Assembly: GCF_001620055.1 (NCBI RefSeq)
Contig: NZ_LQGY01000054.1
Coordinates: 1 to 49,782 of the forward strand
Reading direction: 5' to 3'
Source of the DNA: Agromyces sp. NDB4Y10
GTDB lineage: Bacteria; Actinomycetota; Actinomycetes; Actinomycetales; Microbacteriaceae
Length of the DNA: 49,782 bases
The first letter of the stretch is position 1. The number at the start of each line of letters is the position of its first letter. A program made the position numbers and the translations under genes. The notes beneath the pieces are model-generated. The model was given only the letters and a program-made list of their open reading frames with translations, did no database searches and had not been told where the DNA came from. Positions 24,189 to 34,734 of the stretch are shown here, one piece after another.

Positions 24189-25958
24189 TCAGGCGCCGAG
24201 CTTGAGGTTCGCGCCGGGGATGGCCGCGAGCAGGTCCTTGGTGTACTGCTCCTTGGGGTTGTCGAAGACCTCGTCGGTCGTCGCCGACTCCACGATGCGA
24301 CCCTTCTGCATCACCGCGACGTGGTCGGCGATGACGCGCACGACGGCGAGGTCGTGCGTGATGAAGAGGTACGTGAGGTCGAGCTCGGCCTGCAGGTCGG
24401 CGAGCAGGCGCAGGATCTGGGCCTGCACGAGCACGTCGAGCGCGGAGACGGCCTCGTCGAGCACCACGATCTCGGGCTTCAGCGCGAGCGCGCGCGCGAT
24501 GGCGATGCGCTGGCGCTGGCCGCCCGACAGCTCGTTCGGGTAGCGACCGACGAGCGTGCGCGGCAGCGACACCTGGTCGAGCAGCTCGAGCACGCGGGCC
24601 CGGCGCGACGCGGTGTCGCCGACCTTGTGCGTGTAGAGCGGCTCGGCGATCGTGTTGCCGATGTTGCGGAGCGGGTTGAGCGAACCGTACGGGTCCTGGA
24701 ACACCGGCTGCATGCGGCTGCGGAGCTCGAACAGCTCCGACCGGCTGACCTTCTCGAGGTCCTTGCCGCCGACGATGATCTTGCCGCTCGTGGCGTCCTC
24801 GAGCTTGAGGAGCATCTTCGCCACCGTCGACTTGCCCGATCCGGACTCGCCCACGAGCGCCATGGTGGTGCCCTTGGGGATCTGGAACGAGACGTCGTCG
24901 ACCGCGGTGAACTCGCCGGATCCGCGGATTTTGAAGACCTTGGTCAGGTTCTCGACCACGATGGCCGGCGCCTTCGACGCGGCGGCCTCGACGGCCTCGT
25001 GCCGGGCCTCGGCCGTGGCGATGAGGTCGATCGTGTCGCCCGCGGCGGCCGCGGCGTCCTCGGACATCGAGGCCTCGGCCGCGCTCACGCTGCCCGTCGC
25101 CTGGATGCGGCGCGAGGCGAGGCTCGGCGCCGCGGCGACGAGTCGCTGCGTGTACGGGTGCTGCGGGTTCTGGAGGATCTGCAGCGACGGGCCCGACTCG
25201 ACGACCTTGCCCTTGTACATGACGACGAGCTGCTCGGCACGCTCGGCCGCGAGGCCGAGGTCGTGCGTGATGAACAGCAGCGTCGTGCCCAGCTCGCGCG
25301 TCAGCGACTCGAGGTGATCGAGGATGACGCGCTGCACCGTGACGTCGAGCGCCGAGGTCGGCTCGTCGGCGATCAGCAGCTGCGGGTCGGCCGCGAGGCC
25401 CATGCCGATGAGCACGCGCTGGCGCATACCGCCCGAGAACTGGTGCGGGAACTGCTTCAGGCGCCGGTCGGCGTCCTGCAGGCCGGCCTGCTTCAGCACC
25501 TCGATCGCGCGGGCCTTGACCTCCTTGCGGCCGGTGGCGATGCCGTTCGCGCGGATCGCCTCCTCGACCTGGAAGCCGATGGACCACACCGGGTTGAGGT
25601 TCGACATCGGGTCCTGCGGGACGAAGCCGATCTTGCGACCGCGGATCGACTCCATGTCGCGCTGCGACGTCTTCGCGAGGTCCTGCCCGTCGAGCAGGAT
25701 CTGGCCGCCGGCGATGTGGCCGGTGCCGGGGAGCAGGTTGATGATCGCGTGCGCGGTCGTCGACTTGCCCGAGCCGGACTCGCCGACGATCGCGAGGCTC
25801 TGGCCGCGGTAGAGGGTGAAGCTCACGCCGTCGACGGCGGTGACCTTGCCCTCCTGCGTGTTGAAGGCGACCTCGAGGTCCTTGACCTCGAGGATCGGGC
25901 GCTCCTCGGCGCCGGTGGTGGACTGCTGCACGTCGGATCCGTTCACGGTCGAGGTCAT
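24189..25958 (-). CDS. Peptide ABC transporter, two fused ATPase domains (DppD-DppF type)
   Basis: The 589-residue protein has two complete ABC ATPases. Domain 1 (about 20-270) has [12 protein letters not shown], the signature [16 protein letters not shown] and [13 protein letters not shown]. Domain 2 (about 325-575) has [28 protein letters not shown] and [12 protein letters not shown], where the usual DEPT is DEAV. The connecting stretch is Ala- and Glu-rich. In E. coli these are the separate DppD/OppD and DppF/OppF; here one chain supplies both ATP sites for peptide import. The ATG at 25958 makes an ATGA overlap with the permease stop. Confidence 0.9.
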   Translation of the reverse strand: MTSTVNGSDVQQSTTGAEERPILEVKDLEVAFNTQEGKVTAVDGVSFTLYRGQSLAIVGESGSGKSTTAHAIINLLPGTGHIAGGQILLDGQDLAKTSQRDMESIRGRKIGFVPQDPMSNLNPVWSIGFQVEEAIRANGIATGRKEVKARAIEVLKQAGLQDADRRLKQFPHQFSGGMRQRVLIGMGLAADPQLLIADEPTSALDVTVQRVILDHLESLTRELGTTLLFITHDLGLAAERAEQLVVMYKGKVVESGPSLQILQNPQHPYTQRLVAAAPSLASRRIQATGSVSAAEASMSEDAAAAAGDTIDLIATAEARHEAVEAAASKAPAIVVENLTKVFKIRGSGEFTAVDDVSFQIPKGTTMALVGESGSGKSTVAKMLLKLEDATSGKIIVGGKDLEKVSRSELFELRSRMQPVFQDPYGSLNPLRNIGNTIAEPLYTHKVGDTASRRARVLELLDQVSLPRTLVGRYPNELSGGQRQRIAIARALALKPEIVVLDEAVSALDVLVQAQILRLLADLQAELDLTYLFITHDLAVVRVIADHVAVMQKGRIVESATTDEVFDNPKEQYTKDLLAAIPGANLKLGA

Positions 25959-26905
25959 CGCTGCGCCCTCGCCTTCGGGTCGAGCGCGTCGCGGATGACC
26001 TCGCCGAGCATGATGAAGCTCAGCACGGTCACCGACAGCGCGATGGAGGGGAGGATCAGGGTCTGCGGGTTGGTCCGCAGGTCGACCTGGGCCTGGCTGA
26101 TGTCGTTGCCCCACGACATGGTCGTCGACGGGAGCCCGACGCCGAGGAACGACAGGGTCGCCTCGGCCACGATCGCCGACGCGAGCGAGATCGTCGTGAT
26201 GACGAGCACGGGCGCGATCGAGTTGGGCAGGACGTGACGGAGCAGGATGCGGAACCGCGAGACGCCGAGCGCCGTCGCGGCCATCACGAAGTCCGCGTTC
26301 TTCACGCGGAGGATCTCCGCGCGGAGCACACGGGCCGTGGCGGGCCACGCGAACGCGCCGATCGCCAGCGAGATGGTCCAGACGTTGGCGTACTGCGAGA
26401 ACACCGACATCACGACGACGGCCGCGAGGATGTAGGGGATCGAGAAGAAGATGTCGCCGATGCGCGAGAGCACCGCGTCGAGCCATCCGCCGTAGAACCC
26501 GGAGAACGCGCCGAAGATCACGCCGAGCAGGGCGACCAGGAACGACACGATGAGGCCCACCGCGAGCGACGTCGACGTGCCGTGGATGATCCGGGCGAAG
26601 ATGTCGCAGCCCTGGCGGTTGTAGCCGAGGAGGCTGTCGCCACCGGGACCCTGGTTGCTCAGCGAGAGCTGGCAGTACCGGGGGTCCACGCTCGTGAAGA
26701 GCGTCGGGAAGAGCGCGACGATCACGAGGATCACGATCATGACCGCGGAGATCCAGAACATCGGGCGCTTGCGGAGGTCGCGCCACGCATCGGTCCAGAG
26801 GTTCGAGGGCTTGCCCTCGGCCTTGACGGAGTCGATGGCGACGAGGGGCGTCTCCTCGATCGGCGCGACGTAGTGCGCCTGGCTGGGGCGGGTGTTACTT
26901 GGCAT
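25955..26905 (-). CDS. Peptide ABC transporter permease, DppC/OppC type
   Basis: The 316-residue inner-membrane permease has a long N-terminal cytoplasmic part, a first helix ([21 protein letters not shown]), a periplasmic loop with PDRY-like sequence, and five further helices. The EAA loop that docks on the ATPase is seen in [20 protein letters not shown]. It overlaps both neighbours: 11 bases with the upstream permease and 4 with the ATPase, so all three are translationally coupled. Confidence 0.92.
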   Translation of the reverse strand: MPSNTRPSQAHYVAPIEETPLVAIDSVKAEGKPSNLWTDAWRDLRKRPMFWISAVMIVILVIVALFPTLFTSVDPRYCQLSLSNQGPGGDSLLGYNRQGCDIFARIIHGTSTSLAVGLIVSFLVALLGVIFGAFSGFYGGWLDAVLSRIGDIFFSIPYILAAVVVMSVFSQYANVWTISLAIGAFAWPATARVLRAEILRVKNADFVMAATALGVSRFRILLRHVLPNSIAPVLVITTISLASAIVAEATLSFLGVGLPSTTMSWGNDISQAQVDLRTNPQTLILPSIALSVTVLSFIMLGEVIRDALDPKARAQR

Positions 26906-27824
26906 AGCGGATCCTCGGGTCGAGAACGGCGTACAGCAGATCCACCAGCAGGTTGACGACGAGGTAGATCAGCACCATGACGGTCACGAAGGAGACGACG
27001 GTCGGTCCCTCTCCTCGGATGATGGCCTGGTAGAGCGTGTTGCCCACGCCCGGCACGTTGAAGATGCCCTCCGTGACCGTCGCGCCGACCATGAGCACGC
27101 CGAAGTCGACGGCGAGGTAGGTCACGACGGGGATGAGCGAGTTGCGCAGGATGTGCACCGGAACGATGCGACGACGCGACAGGCCCTTGCTCGCGGCGGT
27201 GCGAACGAAGTCCTGGCCGTCCGTCTCGATGACCGACGACCTTGTCAGTCGGACGATCTGCGCGAAGCTGCCGGCCGCGAGCACGATCGCCGGCAGCACG
27301 AGGTCGCCCCAGGGTGCCCCGGGACCGACGGTGGTCCGGAACCAGCCCAGCTGGATGGCGAAGACGAACTGCGCGACGAAGCCGATGACGAAGATCGGCA
27401 GCGAGATCAGGATGAGGCTGACGACGAGCGCGCTGGCATCGAAGATGCCGCCCTTGCGCAGGCCCGAGATGAGGCCGATGAGGATGCCGCCGACCATGAG
27501 GAACAGGGTCGAGAGCAGCGCGAGGCGCAGCGTCACGGGGAACGTGCGAGCGAGGATGTCGCTCACGGGCTCGCCCGAGAAGGAGATGCCGAGGTCGCCC
27601 TGGAAGATGCCGCCGAGGAAGAGCAGGTACTGGACGATGAACGGCTTGTCGAGGTTGTACCGTTCGCGCACCGCCTCGAGGACCTGGGGCGGCGGGGTCT
27701 TCTCACCGAACAGGGCGACGATCGGGTCGCCCGGCATGGCGAAGACCATGAAGTAGATCAAGAACGTGGTGCCGAGCAGCACAGGGATCGCCTGCAGCAG
27801 TCGGCGCAGGATGTAGCCGGCCAT
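26895..27824 (-). CDS. Peptide ABC transporter permease, DppB/OppB type
   Basis: The 309-residue permease starts with the family signature YILRRLLQAIPVLLGTTFLIY and has six transmembrane helices, with the EAA loop ending in RTAASKGLSRRRIVPVHILRN. It pairs with the DppC-type permease to form the membrane channel. It follows the binding-protein gene after 184 bases that contain a hairpin, so it may be transcribed at a lower level than the binding protein. Confidence 0.92.
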   Translation of the reverse strand: MAGYILRRLLQAIPVLLGTTFLIYFMVFAMPGDPIVALFGEKTPPPQVLEAVRERYNLDKPFIVQYLLFLGGIFQGDLGISFSGEPVSDILARTFPVTLRLALLSTLFLMVGGILIGLISGLRKGGIFDASALVVSLILISLPIFVIGFVAQFVFAIQLGWFRTTVGPGAPWGDLVLPAIVLAAGSFAQIVRLTRSSVIETDGQDFVRTAASKGLSRRRIVPVHILRNSLIPVVTYLAVDFGVLMVGATVTEGIFNVPGVGNTLYQAIIRGEGPTVVSFVTVMVLIYLVVNLLVDLLYAVLDPRIRYAK

Positions 27825-27933
27825 GGATCAGGCCCCGCGCTCTGCGTGTGTTGACATTGTTGAAGAAACCTCACCGTTGTGGAGTGCGACCACACGATGT
27901 TACGCGCTCTGGCTGCACCCCGGATACGTGGGA

Positions 27934-27966
27934 GTGGGGCGGCGATCTGAATGACCGCCGCCCCAC
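27934..27966 (-). terminator. Hairpin between the peptide-binding protein gene and the permease gene
   Basis: GTGGGGCGGCG (27934-27944) and CGCCGCCCCAC (27956-27966) form a perfect 11-bp stem with an 11-base loop. It lies 43 bases after the binding-protein stop. It may act as a partial terminator or 3' end protector, so that the abundant binding protein is made in excess over the permease. Confidence 0.6.
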
Positions 27967-28008
27967 GGGCGTCAGAGAGTCTAAACCCCCTCACACCATG
28001 ATCGAGAA

Positions 28009-29631
28009 TTACTCCTCGCTCTTGGTCACCTGGTAGTACAGGGGCACCGAGTTCCAGCCGAACTCGACGTTCTCCACCTGCTCACCCCACGCGCCGTTGA
28101 CGGTCGAGTACCAGAGCGGGATCGCGGGGAGGTCCTCGAAGAGGATCTCCTGCGCCTGCTGGAACTTCTCGATGCCCTCTTCGACATCGGTCGCACCGAG
28201 GCCGTCGGCCATCAGCTGGTCGAACTCGGGGTTCGAGTAGTCACCGTCGTTCGAGCCGGCACCGGTCTGGTAGAGCGGCGCGAGGAAGTTCGACAGCGAC
28301 GGGTAGTCGGCCTGCCAACCGGTGCGGAACGCGGTCTGGATGGCACGGTCGGTGATCGAGGTGCGGAACTCCGCGAAGGTCGGGTACGGAGCACCCGTCG
28401 CGTCGATGCCGAGCTCGTTCTTGATCTGGTTGGCGACAGCGTCGACCCAGGCCTGGTGGCCACCGTCGGCGTTGTAGCCGATCTGGAACGAACCCTCCCA
28501 CGGGCTGAGGGCGTTGGCCTCTTCCCAGAGCTCGACCGCGCGCTCGGGGTCGTACTCGAGGACCTCGGCACCCGGGATGTCCTCCGAGTAGCCGTCGATG
28601 ACGGGCGAGGTGAAGTCCTTCGCCGGGGTGCGGGTGCCCGAGAAGATCACGTCGGTGATCTCCTCGCGGTTGATCGCGTGCGAGATCGCCGCGCGACGGA
28701 GCTTGCCCTCTTCGCCGCCGAAGTGCGGGAGGCGGTCCGGGATGACGAACGACTGGAAGATCGCCGCGGCCTGGTTGACCGAGCGGTCGCCGAACTCGTC
28801 CTCGTAGGTCGCGAGCGCGCTGTCCGGGATGGCGTCGATGATGTCGAGGTTGCCACCCTGCAGGTCGGCGTAGGCCGCGTCCTGCGTCGCGTAGAAGATG
28901 ATCTCGAGACCACCGTTGGCCGCCTGGCGGCCACCCTGGTAGTCCTCGTTCTTCACGAGGTCGATGCGCTCGTTGTGCTTCCAGGCGCCCTCTTCGGCCA
29001 GCTTGTACGGGCCGTTGCCGATCGGGTTCTCACCGAAGGCCTCGAGGTCCTCCCACGCCGCCTCGGGCAGCGGGTAGTACGCCGAGTAGCCGAGTCGGAG
29101 CGGGAAGTCCGACTCGGGCTGCTTGAGGGTGACCTCGAAGGTGCGCTCGTCGATGACCTCGAGGCCCGACATCTCGTCGACGTTCTCGTCGTAGGAGAAG
29201 CCCTCGATGGACTCGAAGAAGTAGCTCGAGAGCTGCGCGTTGTCGAGCGCGGCGCCGTAGTTCCACGCCTTCACGAAGGACTCGGCCGTGACGGGCTCAC
29301 CGTTGGTGAACTCCTGGCCCTCCTTGATCGTGATCGTGTAGGTCTGCGAGTCCTCGGTCTCGATGGACTCGGCCATGTCGTTGACCGGCTTGCCCTCGGC
29401 GTCGTAGTAGATCAGACCCGCGAAGATGGAGTCGAGGATCTTGCCGCCGCCGGTCTCGTTCGTGTTGGTCGGGATCAGCGGGTTCTGCGGCTCGGAGCCG
29501 TTGGTGGTGATGATCGCGGTCGAGTCACCCTCGGGGGCCGCGGGCTCGCTGCTGGTCGAGCAGCCGGAGAGCGCGAGCGCGCCGGCCGCCGCAAGAGCAA
29601 TGGCTGCGACGCCGATTCTCTTGATCTTCAA
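28009..29631 (-). CDS. Peptide ABC transporter substrate-binding lipoprotein (DppA/OppA type)
   Basis: The 540-residue protein is a family 5 solute-binding protein. The start is TTG at 29631, decided by an excellent AGGAGG four bases upstream; no in-frame ATG or GTG lies close. The signal peptide ends in LSGC with lipidated Cys24. Family segments include EGQEFTNGEPVTAESFVKAW, GNGPYKL and LRRAAISHAINREEI. It is acidic and uses somewhat less extreme GC codons than its neighbours, as expected for an abundant secreted protein. It captures oligopeptides outside the membrane for the transporter encoded downstream. Confidence 0.93.
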   Translation of the reverse strand: MKIKRIGVAAIALAAAGALALSGCSTSSEPAAPEGDSTAIITTNGSEPQNPLIPTNTNETGGGKILDSIFAGLIYYDAEGKPVNDMAESIETEDSQTYTITIKEGQEFTNGEPVTAESFVKAWNYGAALDNAQLSSYFFESIEGFSYDENVDEMSGLEVIDERTFEVTLKQPESDFPLRLGYSAYYPLPEAAWEDLEAFGENPIGNGPYKLAEEGAWKHNERIDLVKNEDYQGGRQAANGGLEIIFYATQDAAYADLQGGNLDIIDAIPDSALATYEDEFGDRSVNQAAAIFQSFVIPDRLPHFGGEEGKLRRAAISHAINREEITDVIFSGTRTPAKDFTSPVIDGYSEDIPGAEVLEYDPERAVELWEEANALSPWEGSFQIGYNADGGHQAWVDAVANQIKNELGIDATGAPYPTFAEFRTSITDRAIQTAFRTGWQADYPSLSNFLAPLYQTGAGSNDGDYSNPEFDQLMADGLGATDVEEGIEKFQQAQEILFEDLPAIPLWYSTVNGAWGEQVENVEFGWNSVPLYYQVTKSEE

Positions 29632-29721
29632 TGTTCCTCCTGTGAGATGAGCGCACGACAGCACGATTCGCGTCGGTAGGACTCGAAGGTCGGGTCTGGG
29701 GGCGCTGGTAGGTGAGTCGAG

Positions 29722-29748
29722 ACTATAAGCGCGCCTCAGTCAGGCAAA
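29722..29748 (-). promoter_or_regulatory. Promoter of the peptide ABC operon (TTTGCC, TATAGT)
   Basis: On the minus strand TTTGCC (or TTGCCT) precedes TATAGT, the best -10 in the window, with a spacer of about 15 bases. It gives a leader of about 85 bases before the AGGAGG and TTG start. Confidence 0.5.
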
Positions 29749-29859
29749 CCCGACGGCGGAACCGTTACCGAGGCGCAATCTAGGACGGCCGGTCTGCTCA
29801 GATGAGCGCGGCCGAACGCACGATTCTTGCGTCCCGCGGCGTCATGCGAGGATTGCCGC

Positions 29860-30624
29860 ATGTCCCCGTCGCGGCGCCTGCGGCTCGAGGTCGCGATCGT
29901 CCTGGCCCTCTCGCTCGGCGCCTCGGCGGTCTACTCGATCGTGTCGATCGTCGCGCGCCTGACCGATGAGCGACCGCTCGGCCAGCAGTCGGCCGCGATC
30001 AACCAGTCGCGCGCGGTGCGCGAGTGGCTCGACTTCACGTACCAGTTCCTCGACGTGGTCTTCGGCGTGGCCGTGGTGGCGCTCGTCCTCTACCTGCTGT
30101 GGCAGCCGGGCCGCGACCCGTTCAGGCGGATCGGCCTGGACTTCACGCGACCTGGGCGGGACGCCGCATCCGGACTGCTGCTCGCGGCGGTCATCGGCGT
30201 GCCCGGCCTCGCGCTGTACGCGGCGGGTCGCGCCCTGGGGTTCACGGTCGCGGTCGTGCCGCAGTCGCTCGACGCGTACTGGTGGACCGTGCCGATCCTC
30301 GTGCTCGCAGCGCTGAAGGCCGCGCTCGTCGAGGAGGTCATCGCGGTCGGCTACCTCTTCACGCGGCTGCGCGAGCTGGGGGTCGGGCCGTGGGCGACGA
30401 TCCTCTCGAGCGCGCTCCTGCGCGGCACGTACCACCTCTACCAGGGCTTCGGCGCGTTCGTCGGCAATGCCGTCATGGGCGTCGTGTTCGGCTGGGCCTA
30501 CCTCCGTTGGGGCCGCACGATGCCGCTCGTGGTGGCCCACTGGATCCTGGACATCGTGTCGTTCGTCGGCTACCCGCTGGCGCTCGGCTGGTGGCCCGAG
30601 CTGTTCGCTCCGCCGGCCGACTGA
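29860..30624 (+). CDS. CPBP family intramembrane protease-like protein
   Basis: The 254-residue protein has about six to eight membrane segments. Family motifs are Glu158-Glu159 (motif 1, EExxxR), His192 in RGTYHLYQG (motif 2) and His227 with Asp231 in AHWILD (motif 3). The motif-1 arginine is replaced by Val163 (EEVIAVGYL), a variant I recall from actinobacterial members. CPBP (Abi) proteins include CAAX-processing and bacteriocin-immunity proteases, but most bacterial ones are unassigned. The ATG at 29860 has GAGGA upstream. Its last 55 bases overlap the convergent hypothetical gene at 30570-31046. Confidence 0.82.
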   Translation: MSPSRRLRLEVAIVLALSLGASAVYSIVSIVARLTDERPLGQQSAAINQSRAVREWLDFTYQFLDVVFGVAVVALVLYLLWQPGRDPFRRIGLDFTRPGRDAASGLLLAAVIGVPGLALYAAGRALGFTVAVVPQSLDAYWWTVPILVLAALKAALVEEVIAVGYLFTRLRELGVGPWATILSSALLRGTYHLYQGFGAFVGNAVMGVVFGWAYLRWGRTMPLVVAHWILDIVSFVGYPLALGWWPELFAPPAD

Positions 30625-31046
30625 ACCGGCGGTCGTGCCGCAGGCGCGACCGGCGCCGGCGACGGATGCCGCGGCCGCGACGTCTCCGCGACGTGCCGGC
30701 CGCGCGCGAGGGCCACGACGGTGGCCGGCATGGGCGGCAGCGCCTCCTCGGGCGGCTCGACGCGCAGGTCGGCGTCCGCGGAACGGACGCGGGCCCCGTC
30801 CATCCAGCTGCGCCGGCTCGGCGTGCAGACCGCCGAGAACGCCTCCGGGCCGGTCGCGAACCCGCGGGTGAAGTCGCCCATCGTCTCCGCGCGCCGCAGC
30901 GCCTCGGCGAGCGCGGGATTGCGGCGCTCGACCAGCCCTGCACGCTGCTGCAGTCCGAGCGACCCGGATCCGGCGAGCGTGCAACCCACCATGACGCCGG
31001 CGAAGGCGACCGTCGCGACCGCGGCGACGAGATCGATCGGGACCAT
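30570..31046 (-). CDS. Hypothetical protein with one N-terminal membrane segment
   Basis: The 158-residue protein starts MVPIDLVAAVATVAFAGVMVGCTLAG, a hydrophobic segment ending in GC-T that could be an anchor or an irregular lipobox. A helical stretch follows (RAGLVERRNPALAEALRRAETMGDF), then a Pro- and Arg-rich tail. The ATG at 31046 has GGGGGT upstream; an earlier in-frame ATG at 31058 is possible. A TACACT box lies about 30 bases before this start. The tail runs 55 bases into the convergent CPBP gene. I do not recognise the family, and the Pro/Ala-rich end makes the reading frame less certain. Confidence 0.5.
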   Translation of the reverse strand: MVPIDLVAAVATVAFAGVMVGCTLAGSGSLGLQQRAGLVERRNPALAEALRRAETMGDFTRGFATGPEAFSAVCTPSRRSWMDGARVRSADADLRVEPPEEALPPMPATVVALARGRHVAETSRPRHPSPAPVAPAARPPVQSAGGANSSGHQPSASG

Positions 31047-31182
31047 GCGCACCCCCATTGTGCGAGAGATCCTCAGTGTACTCCCGGGGGTCGGTCGAGG
31101 GACCGTCCGGATCCGGCGGCAGGCGGTGGCGACCACCCTGATCCTCGGACCGCCGCGCGCGGTCGGACGGAAGGGATCGGCC

Positions 31183-31377
31183 ATGGACCTCGCACACGCG
31201 CTCGCAGCCGCCGGCGTCGCCGCTCGACGCACCCGACGACGCTTCCACGACGAGGAGGAGGTGCGCGCCGCGGAGCGGCGGGTCCTCGCACGCCGCAGCG
31301 CACTGGCCGCGGCATCCGCTCGCCGCGAGCCCACCGAGCGCGGACGCCACGTGGCGCCGCGCCCGGCGAGCGCGTGA
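31183..31377 (+). CDS. Hypothetical small basic protein
   Basis: This 64-residue protein (MDLAHALAAAGVAARRTRRR...) is rich in Ala, Arg and Glu and is probably all helical. GGAAGGGA at 31169-31176 is a good ribosome binding site for the ATG at 31183. It converges on gcvP with only three bases between stops. There are no motifs; composition this close to what the base bias alone would give keeps confidence moderate. Confidence 0.5.
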   Translation: MDLAHALAAAGVAARRTRRRFHDEEEVRAAERRVLARRSALAAASARREPTERGRHVAPRPASA

Positions 31378-31380
31378 CGC

Positions 31381-34275
31381 CTACGCGAACGCCTCGATGG
31401 GCGGGCAGGCGCACACGAGGTTGCGGTCGCCGTACGCCTGGTCGATGCGGCGCACGGGCGCCCAGTACTTGTTGCGCACGAGCGAGTGGACGGGGTAGAC
31501 CGCCTGCTCGCGCGTGTACGGGTGGGTCCACTCCCCCGCGATGACCGATTCCGCGGTGTGCGGGGCGTTCCGCAGCGGGTTGTCGTCGGCGGGCCACTCG
31601 CCGCGCCCGACGGCGTCCGCCTCGGCCTTGATCTGGATCATCGCCTCGATGAACCGATCGAGCTCGGCGAGGTCCTCCGACTCGGTCGGCTCGACCATCA
31701 GCGTGCCCGCGACCGGGAACGACATCGTCGGCGCGTGGAAGCCGTAGTCGATGAGCCGCTTGGCGACGTCGTCGACCGTCACGCCGGTCTCGGCGGTGAG
31801 GGGCCGCAGGTCGAGGATGCACTCGTGCGCGACCAGGCCGTTCTCGCCGGTGTACAGCACCGGGAAGTGGTCGCGAAGGCGCGTGGCGACGTAGTTCGCT
31901 GCGAGCACCGCGGTCGCGGTGGCCTGCTTGAGCCCCTCGGCGCCCATCATGCGCACGTACGCCCACGAGATCGGGAGGATCGACGGGCTCCCGTACGGCG
32001 CCGCCGAGACGGGACCGCCGTCGTGCGACACCCCGCCCGCATGCGCGTTGCGCTGGGCCAGGGGGTGGCCGGGCAGGTGCGGCGCGAGGTGCGCCTTCGC
32101 CGCGACCGGGCCCACGCCCGGCCCGCCGCCGCCGTGCGGGATGCAGAACGTCTTGTGCAGGTTGAGGTGCGACACGTCGCCGCCGACGTCCCCGAAGCGG
32201 GCGAAGCCGAGCAGCGCGTTGAGGTTCGCCCCGTCGATGTACACCTGGCCGCCCGCGTCGTGCACGGCCTTCGTGATGTCCTTCACGTCGTGCTCGTAGA
32301 CGCCGTGCGTCGACGGGTAGGTGATCATGAGCGCGGCGATGCGGTCGGCGTGGTCCGCGATCTTCGCCCGCAGGTCGCCGAGGTCGACGTTGCCGAGCTC
32401 GTCGCACGCGACCACGACCACGCGCATGCCCGCGAGCACCGCCGACGCCGCGTTCGTGCCGTGCGCGCTCGACGGGATGAGGCAGACGTCGCGCTCGGCG
32501 TCGCCGTTCGCGAGGTGGTAGCCGCGGATCGCGAGCAGGCCCGCGAGCTCGCCCTGGCTGCCCGCGTTGGGCTGCAGCGAGACGGTGTCGTAGCCGGTGA
32601 CCTCGGCGAGCCACCCCTCGAGCTGCGAGATGAGCTCGAGCGACCCGTCGACGTCGGCCTCGGGCGCGAACGGGTGCAGGTTCGCGAACTCGGGCCACGT
32701 GACGGCCTGCATCTCGGTCGCCGCGTTCAGCTTCATCGTGCACGAGCCGAGCGGGATCATGCCGCGGTCCAGCGCGTAGTCGCGATCGGCGAGGGTCTTG
32801 AGGTACCGCATCATCTGCGTCTCGGACTGGTGCGTGTTGAACACCGGGTGCTCGAGGTACGACGAGGTGCGGCGCAGCGCCTCGGGCAGGCTCGACGGCA
32901 GCTCGCGCACGGCGTCGCCGAACGCGGCATCCGTCGCCACGAACGCCCGCGCGACGGCACCGAGCTCGGCGGCCGTCGTGGTCTCGTCGACGGCCACGTG
33001 CACGGTGTCGTCGTCGACCTGCCAGAGGTGCACGCCGGCCTCGCGCGCGGCCGCGACGATCTCGGCGGCGCGACCGGGCACACGCACGCGCACCGTGTCG
33101 AAGAACGACGCGTGCACGGGCTCGAGCCCGGCGGCGCGCAGCGCGTCGGCGAGCGAGCCCGCCTTCGCCGCGGTGGTCACGGCGATGTGGCGGATGCCGC
33201 GGGGCCCGTGGTAGACGGCGTACATCGACGCCATCACCGCGAGCAGCACCTGGGCCGTGCAGATGTTCGACGTGGCCTTCTCGCGGCGGATGTGCTGCTC
33301 GCGCGCCTGCAGGCTGAGCCGGTACGCGGGGTGGCCCGCGGCATCCTGCGACACGCCCACGAGGCGACCCGGCAGCTGCCGCTCGAGTCCCTTGCGGACG
33401 GCCATGTACCCGGCGTGCGGGCCGCCGAACCCCATCGGCACGCCGAAGCGCTGCGAGGTGCCGACCGCGACATCCGCCCCCAGCTCGCCGGGGCTCGTGA
33501 GCAGCGCCATCGCGAGCAGGTCGGCCGCGACGACGGCGAGCGCGCCCTGCTCCTTCGAGGCGGCGATGACGGATGCCGGGTCCCAGACCCGCCCGGAGGC
33601 ACCCGGGTACTGCACGAACAGGCCGAAGTGCTCGCCGAGCGCCGCGGCATCCGTCGTCTCGTCGAGGTCGGCCTCGACGAGCTCGATGCCCACGGCACCG
33701 GCCCGCGAGCGCAGCAGCGCGAGCGTCTGCGGCAGCGCGTCGGCGTCGACGACGAACCGGTTCGAGCGCGACTTCGACGCGCGACGCGCGAGCAGCATCC
33801 CCTCGACGACCGCGGTGCCCTCGTCGAGCATCGACCCGTTGGCGGTGTCGAGGCCCGTGAGGTCGGCGACCATCGTCTGGAAGTTGATGATGGCCTCGAG
33901 CCGCCCCTGCGAGATCTCCGGCTGGTACGGCGTGTAGGCCGTGTACCAGCTCGGGTTCTCGAGCACGTTCCGCTGGATGACCGCGGGCGTGATCGTGCCC
34001 GAGTAGCCGAGGCCGATCATCGACGTCCGCACGGCGTTCCGGTCGGCGAGCTCGCGCAGCTCCGCCAGCGCCTCGCGTTCGGTCGCGGCCTCGGGGATCA
34101 CCGAGTCGACGACCTCCTGCATGCGGATGGCGGTCGGCACGGCGGCGTCCATGAGCGCGTCGAGCGAGTCGTAGCCGAGCGCCGCGAGCATCCACTCGTG
34201 GTCGCGCGGGGTGGTGCCGATGTGGCGCCGCCCGAAGGCGTCGACATCGAAGGCCGGTGAGGTGCTGGCGGTCAT
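31381..34275 (-). CDS. gcvP: Glycine dehydrogenase (decarboxylating), P protein
   Basis: The 964-residue fused P protein decarboxylates glycine and passes the aminomethyl group to lipoylated GcvH. The N-terminal half starts with [21 protein letters not shown] and contains [26 protein letters not shown] (in part). The PLP lysine is Lys708 in [20 protein letters not shown]. The length fits the fused type rather than the split gcvPA/gcvPB. It is the last gene of gcvT-gcvH-gcvP and lies 24 bases after gcvH. Confidence 0.97.
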   Translation of the reverse strand: MTASTSPAFDVDAFGRRHIGTTPRDHEWMLAALGYDSLDALMDAAVPTAIRMQEVVDSVIPEAATEREALAELRELADRNAVRTSMIGLGYSGTITPAVIQRNVLENPSWYTAYTPYQPEISQGRLEAIINFQTMVADLTGLDTANGSMLDEGTAVVEGMLLARRASKSRSNRFVVDADALPQTLALLRSRAGAVGIELVEADLDETTDAAALGEHFGLFVQYPGASGRVWDPASVIAASKEQGALAVVAADLLAMALLTSPGELGADVAVGTSQRFGVPMGFGGPHAGYMAVRKGLERQLPGRLVGVSQDAAGHPAYRLSLQAREQHIRREKATSNICTAQVLLAVMASMYAVYHGPRGIRHIAVTTAAKAGSLADALRAAGLEPVHASFFDTVRVRVPGRAAEIVAAAREAGVHLWQVDDDTVHVAVDETTTAAELGAVARAFVATDAAFGDAVRELPSSLPEALRRTSSYLEHPVFNTHQSETQMMRYLKTLADRDYALDRGMIPLGSCTMKLNAATEMQAVTWPEFANLHPFAPEADVDGSLELISQLEGWLAEVTGYDTVSLQPNAGSQGELAGLLAIRGYHLANGDAERDVCLIPSSAHGTNAASAVLAGMRVVVVACDELGNVDLGDLRAKIADHADRIAALMITYPSTHGVYEHDVKDITKAVHDAGGQVYIDGANLNALLGFARFGDVGGDVSHLNLHKTFCIPHGGGGPGVGPVAAKAHLAPHLPGHPLAQRNAHAGGVSHDGGPVSAAPYGSPSILPISWAYVRMMGAEGLKQATATAVLAANYVATRLRDHFPVLYTGENGLVAHECILDLRPLTAETGVTVDDVAKRLIDYGFHAPTMSFPVAGTLMVEPTESEDLAELDRFIEAMIQIKAEADAVGRGEWPADDNPLRNAPHTAESVIAGEWTHPYTREQAVYPVHSLVRNKYWAPVRRIDQAYGDRNLVCACPPIEAFA

Positions 34276-34299
34276 CGTCTTCCTCGGTCGGGGTACGGA

Positions 34300-34671
34300 C
34301 TACTCGCCCGTGAGGGCGCGGTACTCGTCGTGGCTGAGGAGCTTGGGCAGGGACGCGGCGGTCACCTTGAGCAGCCATCCCTCGCCGAACGGGTCGCTGT
34401 TGACGAGCTCGGGCGAGTCGACCACGGCCTGGTTCGACTCGACGACCTCGCCGTCGACGGGGGCGAAGAGCTCGCCGACCGACTTGGTCGACTCGATCTC
34501 GCCGACGACCGTGCCCGACGTGATGGCGGTGCCCGCGGCGGGCAGGTCGACGTAGACGACGTCGCCGAGCTTCTCGGCGGCGTAGTCGGTGATGCCGATG
34601 GTGACGGTCTCGCCGTCGACCTTCACCCACTCGTGCTCTTCGGTGTACTGCAGGTCGGTGCGGTCGGTCAT
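34300..34671 (-). CDS. gcvH: Glycine cleavage system H protein
   Basis: The 123-residue protein carries lipoic acid on Lys63 in the motif [15 protein letters not shown] and shuttles the aminomethyl group between GcvP, GcvT and the dihydrolipoamide dehydrogenase. It begins at a typical position ([12 protein letters not shown]), with the ATG at 34671 preceded by GGAG. It lies between gcvT and gcvP. The lipoyl dehydrogenase gene is not in the window. Confidence 0.97.
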   Translation of the reverse strand: MTDRTDLQYTEEHEWVKVDGETVTIGITDYAAEKLGDVVYVDLPAAGTAITSGTVVGEIESTKSVGELFAPVDGEVVESNQAVVDSPELVNSDPFGEGWLLKVTAASLPKLLSHDEYRALTGE

Positions 34672-34734
34672 GGGGTGCTCCTCGTGGTCTCGTGCGGTCC
34701 GGTTGCGGTGCTGGTGCGGTCGGTGGCGCGGGGC

